NCBI GenBank assembly: GCA_963825555.1
Contig: CAWGTZ010000009.1
Coordinates: forward strand, 109,092 to 173,091
DNA: 64,000 nt
Direction of reading: 5' to 3'
From: JAGVSR01 sp963825555
Lineage (GTDB): Bacteria > Pseudomonadota > Alphaproteobacteria > Rhizobiales > Hyphomicrobiaceae
The position numbers and the translations under genes were made by a program. Shown here one piece after another: positions 43,000 to 53,237 of this stretch (its first letter is position 1; each line of letters opens with the position of its first letter). The notes below the pieces were generated by a model, which did not search any database, was not told where the DNA came from, and worked only from the letters and a program-made list of their open reading frames with translations.

Positions 43000-43425
43000 G
43001 TGACTCCCACCACATCACCAGCAATGCTTGCCGCGCTGCCCTTTCTGGTTCTGGCCGCAGTGCCCTCGTGGGCGGCGCCCATGCAACCCGAAGAATGCCT
43101 GCGCTCCCAGACCGAGCAGGCGGCCCTCGTTGCCAGCGGCACGGCCGACGACATGGCGCGGGGGCCCGAATGGGCCAAGGACAATCTGTCATCGGACCGA
43201 CTGGAGCGGGTGAAGCGCTGGATCGAACTGGAAGAGCAGATCCTCTTCCGCTGCCCGCCCCCGGCCCCGCCGCCTGGAGAAGCCAAAACGGCTGCCCAGG
43301 CCGAGGAGCAGCGGCCCAAGAAGAACATTCCGCTGCCGCAGAAAAAGCCGAAGGGGAACGATGCCTATCGTTCGCAGGAACCCTTCTCCAAGCTGGAGAT
43401 GCAACACGCGACGCCCGGCCAGTAG
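43000..43425 (+). CDS. small exported protein of unknown function
   Basis: 141 aa if started at GTG 43000, which has GGGGAGGG just upstream and gives a clean signal peptide (MTPTTSPAMLAALPFLVLAAVPSWAA). A longer open frame from ATG 42937 is possible but weaker. The mature part has Cys residues in EECLRSQ and LFRCPPPAPPPG, a helix of charged residues, and a Lys/Pro-rich tail KKNIPLPQKKPKG. No family recognised. Between tpiA and secG. Confidence 0.6.
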   Translation: MTPTTSPAMLAALPFLVLAAVPSWAAPMQPEECLRSQTEQAALVASGTADDMARGPEWAKDNLSSDRLERVKRWIELEEQILFRCPPPAPPPGEAKTAAQAEEQRPKKNIPLPQKKPKGNDAYRSQEPFSKLEMQHATPGQ

Positions 43426-43558
43426 AAGCAGGCCAGTAGAAGCCCGCCAGTTGAATTCGCCGGGGGCAGCGCGCTGCACATCCTGCCGCGCGGGTCTAGC
43501 CGCGGACGTCAAACTCGGCTAAAAGGCGCGCTTTCCACCGCCAGGAGTTTACGCAACG

Positions 43559-43912
43559 ATGGCCACCGTCCTGCTCGTCATCCATCTCATGATCGCGGCC
43601 GCGATGGTTTTCATCGTGCTGATCCAGAAGTCCGAGGGCGGCGCGCTGGGCATTGGCGGCGGCGGTGGCGGCATGATGGCCGGCCGCGGGAAGGCCAATT
43701 TGATGACACGCGCCACAGCGGCACTGGCCGCGGCCTTTTTCACGACCAGCCTTCTGCTGACGATCATTTCCCAGCGGGGCGCGGAGCCAACCTCCATTCT
43801 TGACAAGCCAGCCGCCACCTCTACGGAGACGGCCCCGGCCGGCGGCGCCGACGCGCCCGCGGCACCGGCGGGCGACGCCCCTCGCGGCGGTATTCTCGAC
43901 AAGCTGAAGTAA
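43559..43912 (+). CDS. secG: protein translocase subunit SecG
   Basis: 117-aa inner-membrane subunit of SecYEG. First helix ATVLLVIHLMIAAAMVFIVLIQKSEGG, glycine-rich loop GIGGGGGGMMAGRGKANLMTR with the conserved conserved R-G region, second helix AAFFTTSLLLTIISQ. An Ala/Pro-rich tail (PAGGADAPAAPAGDAP) is typical of alphaproteobacterial SecG. Lies between tpiA and pyrG, a common order. Confidence 0.94.
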   Translation: MATVLLVIHLMIAAAMVFIVLIQKSEGGALGIGGGGGGMMAGRGKANLMTRATAALAAAFFTTSLLLTIISQRGAEPTSILDKPAATSTETAPAGGADAPAAPAGDAPRGGILDKLK

Positions 43913-44099
43913 GCGTTCGTCAGAGGTTCCGGGCTCAAACGGGCGAGAACGGCTCTGCCCGTGGGCAGCGGTTTCAACGATCCGCGCGTGCGACTTCGCC
44001 TGCCGTCATGCCGGTGGATCAGGGGCACACACCCCATGGACAGGCACGCCATTCGCCCGCAAACTGCGATCCGGTGGGACAATGGCACGAGGGGTCGGC

Positions 44100-44690
44100 A
44101 TGAACGCATTTCCCAAGCCCCCGCTCGCGCGGGCGGGCCGTGCGGGGGGCGTTGCCGTAGTCGCCCTTCCTGCTCTGGCACTCGCCCTTCAGGGCTGCGC
44201 CGGCGGCGGCAGCGCCCTGACGACGGGCGCCGTCGTTCCGTCCGTTACGTCCTACAAGCAGGGGAACGCGATCCAGCCGCAGGGCTACAGCATGTCCCAG
44301 GTCGACGAGCGGACGGTGCGCGTCACGGCCACCGGATCGCCCTCGACACCCAATGAGCGTCTCGTCAAGATCGCCATGGCGCGTGCAGCGGAGTACGGCG
44401 TCGAGCGGAATGAGAAGTCGTTTCGAGCGGCGGAGCCGGCCATCTCGACGTCCTGCGGGAAGGACTATGTGATCGAGAGGGGCGCACGTCGGGCCGTGCA
44501 GCCCAGCGATTATCGTATTGTCTCCGTTGACGTGACCTACGGTGGACGATCCGCCGACCCGGCCGATCGTCCGACCAGGGAGACAGCCTCGACGCTCAAG
44601 GCCGAACTGGCGGCTGAGACGGTACCCGAGACCGTCCAGGCGGCCAATACGGCCGAGCTGGCCCAATTCTGCGGGCGCACCGCGAGCTAA
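44100..44690 (+). CDS. CC0125/CC1285-type lipoprotein
   Basis: 196-aa predicted lipoprotein. Signal peptide ends in the lipobox LALQGC, after ~35 residues. The mature domain has GYSMSQVDERTVRVTATGSPSTPNERL and MARAAEYGVERNEKSFRAAEP, matching the family pattern GYS..Q.DE...RV...G...T......RAAE. A late Cys is in QFCGRT. Start at ATG 44100 with GAGGGG upstream; a further ATG at 44082 is less likely. Function unknown; 130 nt before pyrG. Confidence 0.75.
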   Translation: MNAFPKPPLARAGRAGGVAVVALPALALALQGCAGGGSALTTGAVVPSVTSYKQGNAIQPQGYSMSQVDERTVRVTATGSPSTPNERLVKIAMARAAEYGVERNEKSFRAAEPAISTSCGKDYVIERGARRAVQPSDYRIVSVDVTYGGRSADPADRPTRETASTLKAELAAETVPETVQAANTAELAQFCGRTAS

Positions 44691-44820
44691 CCCGGCGCTG
44701 TGGCTGCCAGTCCTCCTGTTTTGTTTGGCACACAACTCGAAGCCGGACTCGTAACGTCCCGTGGATGTGGCCAGAAAAGCGCTTCGAATCGGGGCGGGGG
44801 TCGTGTAAGCCTCAAATCCC

Positions 44821-46449
<1,629 letters not shown>

Positions 46450-46473
46450 GCCGGCACGCAGCGTTCTGCCGGC
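46450..46473. terminator. bidirectional stem-loop between pyrG and PilZ gene
   Basis: GCCGGCA-N10-TGCCGGC, perfect 7-bp arms filling exactly the 24 nt between the two convergent stop codons. No U tract on either side. A plausible shared 3' end structure. Confidence 0.55.
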
Positions 46474-46971
46474 TCAGATCGGGTTGATCAGGAGTTTGAC
46501 CAGGCTCGTGTGCGGCTTCTTGGGCTGATTTTCCGGGCGCTTGATGACGGTCTGCTTCTGCGTCCGGCGTGTGGGCGAGACGTAGCGAACGCCGAAGACC
46601 AGCCCCTGACGCCACGCGACCTCACAATCGACTTCCAGGCGGTCGGACGGCATGAAGAGCGTGAAGCGTTCGGGGACGCTGTCGCGCGAGATAGTCCCGC
46701 CGCGGGTAACGGCCACCTCCAGGCGTGCGCCCGTCGAGGACGTGTCGCGGATGGTGCAAAGTATCGGGCTCACAAGGTTCGGGTGGAGGATCTGGGCCCC
46801 GAGCCGCGATGGGGAGCGCTTCGCCCAGCGGCTCTCGGCGCCGGAAGGCTCACTCTGTGGCTGGTTCACCGTAGCAGGGGCGCAGACGCGGGGAGCTGCA
46901 CCCTGGCGCACGACTTGCGGCCGTGCGCCTGGCCCGCGCTGGCCAAACGTCGGGGGTGTCTTGTTGAGCAT
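46474..46971 (-). CDS. PilZ-like domain protein
   Basis: 165-aa protein. The N-terminal ~50 residues are Pro/Gln-rich and probably disordered. Residues ~55-130 resemble PilZ: CTIRDTSSTGARLEV (D/N-x-S-x-x-G motif), ERFTLFMPSDRLEVDCEVAW and VFGVRYVS. The usual N-terminal RxxxR is not clear (SRWAKRSPSRLG may replace it), so c-di-GMP binding is uncertain. A basic tail follows. Confidence 0.7.
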   Translation of the reverse strand: MLNKTPPTFGQRGPGARPQVVRQGAAPRVCAPATVNQPQSEPSGAESRWAKRSPSRLGAQILHPNLVSPILCTIRDTSSTGARLEVAVTRGGTISRDSVPERFTLFMPSDRLEVDCEVAWRQGLVFGVRYVSPTRRTQKQTVIKRPENQPKKPHTSLVKLLINPI

Positions 46972-47146
46972 CGCCCACCTCGAATGCGGAACATGGAACT
47001 ATGACCGTATTTATACGCATACGTTGGTTGCGAGATGGTTTTAAGCTTTGCTCAATTTTGACTTAAATTGGACGGGTGCGCGCCCGCAGCCGCCCCGCCG
47101 CAGAGCATGAGCGTCGGGAGATGACCGGCTCCGGATTGCAGCCTCA

Positions 47147-48850
47147 TCAGGCCCCGCTCTGGGTCTCTTCGGCCTTCAGCTCCTTTTTGGACAACTTGCC
47201 GATCATCGTCTTGGGCAGGCTGTCGCGGAACTCGATGGCTGCGGGCAGTTCGATCTTGGACAGCTTCACCTTCAAATGCCGCTGGATGTCCTCCACCGTG
47301 GCGGTCATGCCGGTCTTCAGCTTGACGAATGCCTTTGGAGCCTCGCCTCGATGTTTGTCGGGGATGCCGATGACCGTGACCTCCTCGACGGCGGGATGCT
47401 CGTAGATCGCTTCCTCGACCCGGCGGGGATAGACGTTGTAGCCCGAGCAGATAATGAGGTCCTTGATGCGGTCGACGATTTGGAAAAACCCATTCTCGTC
47501 CATGATCGCCACGTCACCCGTGCGCAGGTACTCACCCACGAACTGCCCGGCAGTCTCTTCCGGCTTATTCCAGTAGCCCCGCATCACCTGCGGCCCCTTC
47601 ACGCACAATTCGCCCCGTTCGCCGGGTGAGACGGGGACGCTTGGATCAGCCAGACTGCGCAGCGAAACGATGGTCCCGGGCATCGGCAACCCGATGGAAC
47701 CCGGCACGATGGGACCTTCTATGGGATTGCAGGTGACCACAGGGGAAGCTTCGGACAGGCCATAGCCCTCGACGAGCTTGCAGGCCGTCACGGCTTCGAA
47801 CTTCTGCTTGACCTCCAGCGGCAGGGGCGCGCCGCCCGATAAGCAGAATTTTAGCGAGGTCAGGTCGAATTCCTTGATCTTCGGGTGGTTTTGGATGGCG
47901 TTGAACAGTGTCGGCACGCCCGGCATGATGGTGGGCCTGGACTTGGTTATGAGGTCGAGCGCGTCATCCAGAATGAAGCGCGGCATCATGACGATCTCGG
48001 CGGCCTTCGCGATCCCGAAGTTCATCACGACCGTCATCGCGAAGACGTGGAAGAAGGGCAGTACGCCCATCACCCGCTCCTGGCCCTGGTTCAGTTCCGG
48101 GGCCCACCGCATCACTTGCTGGGTATTGCTGTAGAGATTGGCGTGGGTCAGCATGGCACCCTTGGGTGTGCCAGTGGTCCCGCCGGTGTACTGCAGCACG
48201 GCCACGTCGTTCATCGGGTCGATGGGGACGGGCTCCGGCGCGGGGCCTTGCCGCATAAGGTCGGCTTCCATGATGATCCGCCCGGCCATCTTCGAGGCCC
48301 GGGGCTTGGCCAGTTCCTTGCGCTTGAAGACCTTGAAGAGGGTCGCCTTGGAGGCGGGCAGCAGGGCCGGAAACCGGCACACGATGGCGCTGGGCAGCGT
48401 GTTCGACGCCAGAAGCGCCTCGACCTTTTCAAAGAGAACCTTCAGGTCGAGCGTCACCATGATCTCGGTCTGGCTGTCTTTGACCTGATACGCCAGTTCC
48501 TCGACCGTATAGAGCGGGTTGTAGTTGACGACCGTTCCCCCCGCTTTGAGGATCGCAAAGTAGTAAACAATGAACGTCGGCGCGTTCGGCAGCAAAAGCC
48601 CGACCTTCGTTCCTTTCTTTACGCCGATTTTCTGCAGACCCGCCGCTGCCCGGTCCACCAGTCGTCCGAGGTCCGCGTAAGTCTGACGTCGGCCAAAGAA
48701 CGTGGTGCAGGGCCGCTCCGGGTAGGTCCGTACGGCGTCGTCCAGAATTTGAAACACCGGCGCTGGCGGGATCTCCGCATGCCAATCGACCTCGGGGGGG
48801 TATCGTTTCAGCCAGGGGTGCGGTGCGGAGGAAAGGGCCTGCTCGGTCAT
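47147..48850 (-). CDS. fadD: long-chain-fatty-acid--CoA ligase
   Basis: 567-aa adenylate-forming enzyme that activates fatty acids for beta-oxidation. AMP-binding motif YTGGTTGTPKGAMLTH, SGGAPLPLEV, EGYGLSEASPVVTCNP, the ATP/AMP contact TGDVAIMDENGFFQIVDR, and KDLIICSGYNVYPRRVE with the C-terminal Lys in PKTMIGKLSKKELK. MTEQALSSAPHPW start at 48850 is taken; a 10-residue longer frame is less likely. Fits functionally with fadE/J/I elsewhere in the window. Confidence 0.94.
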   Translation of the reverse strand: MTEQALSSAPHPWLKRYPPEVDWHAEIPPAPVFQILDDAVRTYPERPCTTFFGRRQTYADLGRLVDRAAAGLQKIGVKKGTKVGLLLPNAPTFIVYYFAILKAGGTVVNYNPLYTVEELAYQVKDSQTEIMVTLDLKVLFEKVEALLASNTLPSAIVCRFPALLPASKATLFKVFKRKELAKPRASKMAGRIIMEADLMRQGPAPEPVPIDPMNDVAVLQYTGGTTGTPKGAMLTHANLYSNTQQVMRWAPELNQGQERVMGVLPFFHVFAMTVVMNFGIAKAAEIVMMPRFILDDALDLITKSRPTIMPGVPTLFNAIQNHPKIKEFDLTSLKFCLSGGAPLPLEVKQKFEAVTACKLVEGYGLSEASPVVTCNPIEGPIVPGSIGLPMPGTIVSLRSLADPSVPVSPGERGELCVKGPQVMRGYWNKPEETAGQFVGEYLRTGDVAIMDENGFFQIVDRIKDLIICSGYNVYPRRVEEAIYEHPAVEEVTVIGIPDKHRGEAPKAFVKLKTGMTATVEDIQRHLKVKLSKIELPAAIEFRDSLPKTMIGKLSKKELKAEETQSGA

Positions 48851-48908
48851 ATCCGTCCATCCAATTGATTGACGCAGCACCTTTTTTTGATTACTGACCC
48901 GGCCTGTG

Positions 48909-48922
48909 CCGCAAGCTTGCGG
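48909..48922. promoter_or_regulatory. 14-bp palindrome in the fadD/acp divergent gap
   Basis: CCGCAAGCTTGCGG is a perfect palindrome 59 nt upstream of the fadD ATG. It is the clearest operator-like element in the 48851-49303 gap, which otherwise holds no gene; short open frames there have no family resemblance. Regulator unknown. Confidence 0.4.
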
Positions 48923-49264
48923 ACGGCGTTACGCTGCATTAGGCCCGATGCGGCGCCAAGGCCTCTTCTCTCAGCGGCTGAACAATGCTCGAAAGCGGGC
49001 CCGGAACTCTGCTCAATGGTTAGCATTGAACACTTTTTCATGCTTTCGGACTAGACCCATTCAGACCCATATCCAAGGGTCCTTCACTCGGCATGTTTCG
49101 TGCGTAACGGACGTCGGCCAGGGTTGATGGTAAGCGTCGTGGACGAAGCCACACGGCGGTGTTGGGCCCGGCCCAACTGGACTTGCAAAGGCTTTAAGGA
49201 TATGTGACGCCCTAGCTTGTTACGAATTCTGTCGTGACCTAGGAACACATTAGGGAACCTGTAT

Positions 49265-49290
49265 CCAATTCCGCCCGTGTGCGGAATTGG
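49265..49290 (+). promoter_or_regulatory. 10-bp stem-loop in the leader of the acyl carrier protein gene
   Basis: CCAATTCCGC-CCGTGT-GCGGAATTGG, perfect arms and a 6-nt loop, ending 13 nt before the ATG and just before the GGAG ribosome site. As RNA it would be a stable hairpin; as DNA a possible operator. No U tract follows, so not a terminator. Confidence 0.6.
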
Positions 49291-49303
49291 TGTGGAGAGC
49301 GAT

Positions 49304-49576
49304 ATGGACGAAGTGGCAACGAAGATCATCGAGATCCTCAAGAAGCACATGAAGGAGCCTCGGGACGACATTTCGCTTTCGACCCAGCTCACTGATCTTA
49401 AAATCGAGTCGCTCGACTTGGCGATGATCGTATTCGACATCGAAGACACGTTCGGCATCGAAATCCCCTACAATGCCAACGAGGACGTCGAGGACTTCAA
49501 GACCGTTGGCTCCGTCGTCGACCGGGTCAAGGCTCTGATGGAGGCTGGCCCCGCCGCGGCCGGCGCGAAGGCCTGA
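49304..49576 (+). CDS. acyl carrier protein
   Basis: 90-aa ACP. Four-helix pattern with the phosphopantetheine serine in LKIESLDLAMIVFDIED, preceded by DDISLSTQLTD and followed by FGIEIPYNANEDVEDFKTVGSVVDRV. Unlike housekeeping AcpP (LGADSLDTVEL), the motif is IESLDL, as in specialised ACPs. A GGAG site lies 7 nt before ATG 49304. It precedes a FabF-like ketosynthase, suggesting a dedicated fatty-acyl product such as a special lipid A or outer-membrane chain; product not known. Confidence 0.88.
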   Translation: MDEVATKIIEILKKHMKEPRDDISLSTQLTDLKIESLDLAMIVFDIEDTFGIEIPYNANEDVEDFKTVGSVVDRVKALMEAGPAAAGAKA

Positions 49577-49674
49577 TATCTCATCAGGCCCATTCGCGAC
49601 CCGCATTGTCGGTCTAGAATTCTGTCCCCTGCTTAGAGGCTTGGCGCCGTGCCGGGCAACGTGTGAGTATTGTC

Positions 49675-50919
49675 ATGTCTGATCAAAAGCACGGCCGCCG
49701 CGTCGTCATAACCGGCATGGGCGCAGTCACGCCCATCGGAACGACCGTGGACGAGTTCTGGGCCGGCCTGAGGGCCGGCAAATCGGGCGTCAGCCCGCTG
49801 GGCGGCTTCCCGCTGGAAGACCTGAAGATTCTAATCGCCGCGCAGATCAAGGATTTCGACCACAAGGCCCGGTTGAAGCACTTCAAGCGCGACCGCATCA
49901 TCTCGCTGGCCGATCGCTACTCCTGGTTCGCCGCCGTGGCCGCCGACGAGGCGGTACGCATGTCGGGCCTCGAGATGCCCGTTTCCGACCCCTACCGCTC
50001 GGCCTGCATCATCGGCTCGGGCGCCGGCGGCCTCGTCACCTTCGAGACCGCCTATCGCGATCTGTTTATCCACAACAAGCGCGCGACCCATCCGCTGACG
50101 CTCCTGCGCATCATCGGTTCGTCGGCCGCCGCCCACGTCGGCATCGAATTCGGCGTCAAGGGCCCCACGTTTGCGACTTGTTCGGCCTGCTCGACGGCAA
50201 CGCACGCCATTGGTATCGCCCGCGATTACATCCGCGGCGGCCTCGTCGACGTCGCCATTGCCGGCGCGTCGGAGTCGGTCATCAACTACGGCACCATGAA
50301 GGCCTGGCAGGCGCTCCACGTGCTGTCGCCGGAAGGCTGTTTCCCGTTCGCCAAGAAGCGCAACGGCACCGTGCTCGGCGAGGGAGCGGGCATCCTCGTC
50401 ATGGAGAGCCTCGAGCACGCCCAAGCGCGCGGTGCGACCATCCTGGCCGAACTGGTCGGCTACGGCATGGCCTCCGACAGCCAGGACATGGTCAAGCCCA
50501 CGGTCGAGGGCCCAAGCGTCGCCATGCAGAACGCTCTCGACGATGCAGGTCTGCAGCCAACCGATATCCAGTATCTCAACGCCCACGGCACCGGGACGTC
50601 GGACAACGACATCAACGAAACGAAGGCCATCAAGAACGTCTTCGGTGAACATGCCTATAAGCTGGCGATCTCCTCGACAAAGTCGATGCACGGTCACCCG
50701 CTGGGCGCCGGCGGCGGTATCGAGGCCGTGGCCTGCATCAAGGCCATGCAGGAGAGCTGGGTGCCGCCCACCATCGGGCTCGACGAACCCGGCGAGGGTT
50801 GCGACCTCGATTACATTCCGAATGTCGGCCGTGACTTGAAGGTCAAGCACGCCATGTCGAATTCGTTCGCCTTCGGCGGTCTCAACGCCGTGCTCGTGTT
50901 TGGGCCTCCGCCAGCCTGA
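49675..50919 (+). CDS. fabF: beta-ketoacyl-ACP synthase II-type (FabF-like)
   Basis: 414-aa condensing enzyme. Catalytic Cys in ATCSACSTATHAIG, His in NAHGTGTSDNDINE, His in SSTKSMHGHPLGAGG, and the terminal NSFAFGGLNAVLVF. It begins VVITGMGAVTPIG, normal for FabF. The region near residues 50-75 (KDFDHKARLKHFKRDRIIS) differs from housekeeping FabF, and the partner ACP upstream points to a special pathway rather than general synthesis. ATG 49675 is preferred to an in-frame GTG 49663; neither has a strong ribosome site. Confidence 0.9.
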   Translation: MSDQKHGRRVVITGMGAVTPIGTTVDEFWAGLRAGKSGVSPLGGFPLEDLKILIAAQIKDFDHKARLKHFKRDRIISLADRYSWFAAVAADEAVRMSGLEMPVSDPYRSACIIGSGAGGLVTFETAYRDLFIHNKRATHPLTLLRIIGSSAAAHVGIEFGVKGPTFATCSACSTATHAIGIARDYIRGGLVDVAIAGASESVINYGTMKAWQALHVLSPEGCFPFAKKRNGTVLGEGAGILVMESLEHAQARGATILAELVGYGMASDSQDMVKPTVEGPSVAMQNALDDAGLQPTDIQYLNAHGTGTSDNDINETKAIKNVFGEHAYKLAISSTKSMHGHPLGAGGGIEAVACIKAMQESWVPPTIGLDEPGEGCDLDYIPNVGRDLKVKHAMSNSFAFGGLNAVLVFGPPPA

Positions 50920-50968
50920 GACTTGCACCGGATCGGACGGCTGCAACATCGGTATCGCGCATCCTATG

Positions 50969-50994
50969 AGGGGCCGTTCACCAGAGCGGCCCCT
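50969..50994 (+). terminator. stem-loop after ketosynthase
   Basis: AGGGGCCG-N10-CGGCCCCT, perfect 8-bp arms, 50 nt after the ketosynthase stop, followed by TTGTCGT. A likely terminator with a weak U tract. Confidence 0.65.
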
Positions 50995-51101
50995 TGTCGT
51001 GCGCCGGCTTTCCATCAGCCCTTGAACAAGGGCGTAGCCGGTGACAGACTATTTTTTGGCGACCGCGCCGAAATAAGGCGCGGCGGCGGGAGGTTCGGTC
51101 G

Positions 51102-51476
51102 TTGCGTGAAATCATGATTATGGCCGGAGATGTCGCCATCCGGGCCCGGCTGCTCGATACGCCCACCGCCGACGAGATCTGGCGGGCGCTGCCGATCCAG
51201 GGTTCCGCCCAGACCTGGGGGCCGGAGATCTATTTTCGAACCGCCGTCAAGGCAGAAGCTGAACCTGAAGCGCGCGATGTCGTGAGCCCCGGCGAGATCG
51301 TTTTCTGGCCGGCTGGCGATGCGATCGCAATCGCTTTCGGTCCGACACCGCTCTCGCGCAATGGGGAGTTGCGGCTTGCCGCCCGCTGCAACATCTGGGC
51401 TATGGCCATCGACGACGTCGCCCAGTTGCGCAGCGTGCATGCCGGCGAAGCGATCTCCATCAAGGCCGCAGCCTGA
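51102..51476 (+). CDS. cyclophilin-like fold protein
   Basis: 124-aa protein resembling the small cyclophilin-like family (TM1367 type): VAIRARLLDTPTADEIWRALP, WGPEIYFRT, VSPGEIVFWPAGDAIAIAFGPTP and ARCNIWAMAIDD. Known structures have the cyclophilin barrel without clear isomerase activity. TTG 51102 is 8 nt after GGGAGG; internal ATGs at 51114 and 51120 are alternatives. Function unknown. Convergent with the ELM1-like gene, 4 nt apart. Confidence 0.7.
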   Translation: MREIMIMAGDVAIRARLLDTPTADEIWRALPIQGSAQTWGPEIYFRTAVKAEAEPEARDVVSPGEIVFWPAGDAIAIAFGPTPLSRNGELRLAARCNIWAMAIDDVAQLRSVHAGEAISIKAAA

Positions 51477-51480
51477 GGCG

Positions 51481-52521
51481 TCAGCAGGGCGCAGCGACGG
51501 GCGCGAACAGTTCCGGCAGGCGACTGGCGAGCAGGGCTGCCAATTCCTGCTGTGGGTTCTCGGCCATTGGAACGATGACGCGCATCAGGGACGCAAAGCG
51601 CTCGGCATTGAGTTCCGATAGCGGCACCTCGCGGCACCAGCCGTCGCGTTCCAGCCAGCGGCGGTACTCTGCTTCCTTCGCGGGCAAAACCATGCGGGCA
51701 GGTTTTACGGCCACCACCGGCCTGCGCATCCAGATTGCTTCCGACACCATGGCGCTCGAATCCGCGGTCACGACAATCGCGCCACTTTCGGCAAACAGGG
51801 CCTGGAGCGTTCCGGGACCCGACGAGCGCACATCGATGAAGCGCTGGACAGGCCCGTTGGCGCGCGCGGCGAGTGCCACCAGGCGATCGCTTACGGCGGC
51901 TGGCGTGCGCCGCGAGTTTGAGACGATCCAGGCGATGCCGAGCCGCATGCGGCTTTCCTCCACAAACGCCAGAAGCTGCTCCCAATCCCGCTCGGTGTAC
52001 GAAACGGTGCCCGCGTTCCCGCCGATCAAGAGCCCCGCCACGCGGGGGAGGCGGCGATGGTCCAGGTCGGGCGGGATCAGTTCCGCCGGGTCGGCCGGCG
52101 AGGGCTTCAGGATTTTCACCTGGTTCGGGGCGGGCGCCTCTGTGGTGTAGGAGTTGAGCGCCAGCGCAAAGTCTTGAGGGCGGTATTGCCGCAGCGAGCC
52201 GAAGAACAGGTTGGGCCGCCCCGTCAGTCGTGCCAAGGCAATGTTGGCGGCCAGCGTATCGCCCCCTGCCGAGACGATGACATCGCCCGTGGGCAGTGCT
52301 GCCAGATCCAGTCCATAGACGCGTGAGAGGATGAAAGTGGGGGAGATCTTCGCGTTCGTCATCCAGGCAAGAAGATCCGTCGGCGCCCACGCGGGCCGGG
52401 CGATGCGCACGGTTGCCACGTCGATGGGGCGCTGCCGCCGTGCAGCCGCGAGGATGCCTTCCGAGCAATGAAAATGCCCGGGCTTGCCGTCGCTGAGGAG
52501 GAGTGCCGTCAGTTCCATCAT
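51481..52521 (-). CDS. ELM1-family protein
   Basis: 346-aa protein of the ELM1/GtrOC1-like family. It starts LTALLLSDGKPGHFHCSEG and has VIVSAGGDTLAANIALARL, LLIGGNAGTVSYTERDWEQLL, IVSNSRRTPAAVSDRLV, and ITADSSAMVSEAI-type glycosyltransferase-like C-terminal sequence (VVTADSSAMVSEAIW). In plants ELM1 acts in mitochondrial fission; in bacteria the fold suggests nucleotide-sugar use. It is the last clear backbone gene before the island. Confidence 0.8.
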   Translation of the reverse strand: MMELTALLLSDGKPGHFHCSEGILAAARRQRPIDVATVRIARPAWAPTDLLAWMTNAKISPTFILSRVYGLDLAALPTGDVIVSAGGDTLAANIALARLTGRPNLFFGSLRQYRPQDFALALNSYTTEAPAPNQVKILKPSPADPAELIPPDLDHRRLPRVAGLLIGGNAGTVSYTERDWEQLLAFVEESRMRLGIAWIVSNSRRTPAAVSDRLVALAARANGPVQRFIDVRSSGPGTLQALFAESGAIVVTADSSAMVSEAIWMRRPVVAVKPARMVLPAKEAEYRRWLERDGWCREVPLSELNAERFASLMRVIVPMAENPQQELAALLASRLPELFAPVAAPC

Positions 52522-53237
52522 CTCGCTTGGTTGTAGTGAATCGGTCTTGGCGGCGAAGTCTTTAAGCCGATGCTCGGCCCTGCCGGGCCCCGGCTTTCGC
52601 GCAGGGTTCGCGAAGGTCGTTCCTGTGAATCTCTCGCCAAGGCGAGCCGATGGTCAACGGCTGATGCTCGGACTACCTGCTTGAGGTGGCCACTGACCGC
52701 AAAGCATACGCAATAGCAATTCCAGCCGGACCATTTGTTTGTTTGTTCGTACGGTGCCCATTCGACCGGATTATGACGGGCCATGGGCGCCCAAAATTGC
52801 CGCCGCCGGAGGGGCCGGCGAATTTGGCTGAGGCGCCATAATTCGGCTCCAGGGGTCGGGTTGAGTATCGAAATCAGGTGGAACCGCGCGTGCGGATTTT
52901 CGCCATGGGGGTGACCGTTGTTCCGGGCCTCGGAGCTTGAATTTCGTCAACACCGAAAACCTGTGACCCGCAACACGACTGGAGCCCCTTCTTTGGCCAG
53001 AAGTCGACGTCGTCAACCGATGCAACATGTTGATCCGGCGGGAAGTCGCGCCCATGCGTCCGGATAGGCACTTGCCAACGGTTCAACTCCTCCCCAAGTA
53101 CGCGCTGGTTTTTGCCGAGGTTAATGATGTTGTTCACCGATTCGCTCCAAGATCCGTCTCTTGACAGCTGCAGAGATGGGGCTCGGGTCCACGCAATAGC
53201 GAACATGTCGGAGCCGGCCGACGTATGGAGAGTGTCT
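52522..53237. other. 716-nt gap, no gene recognised
   Basis: Short open frames on both strands have no family resemblance. It marks the shift from the dense backbone to the island. GGAG at 53227-53230 is the ribosome site of the FkbM gene. No tRNA or clear repeat that could be an attachment site was seen. Confidence 0.5.
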
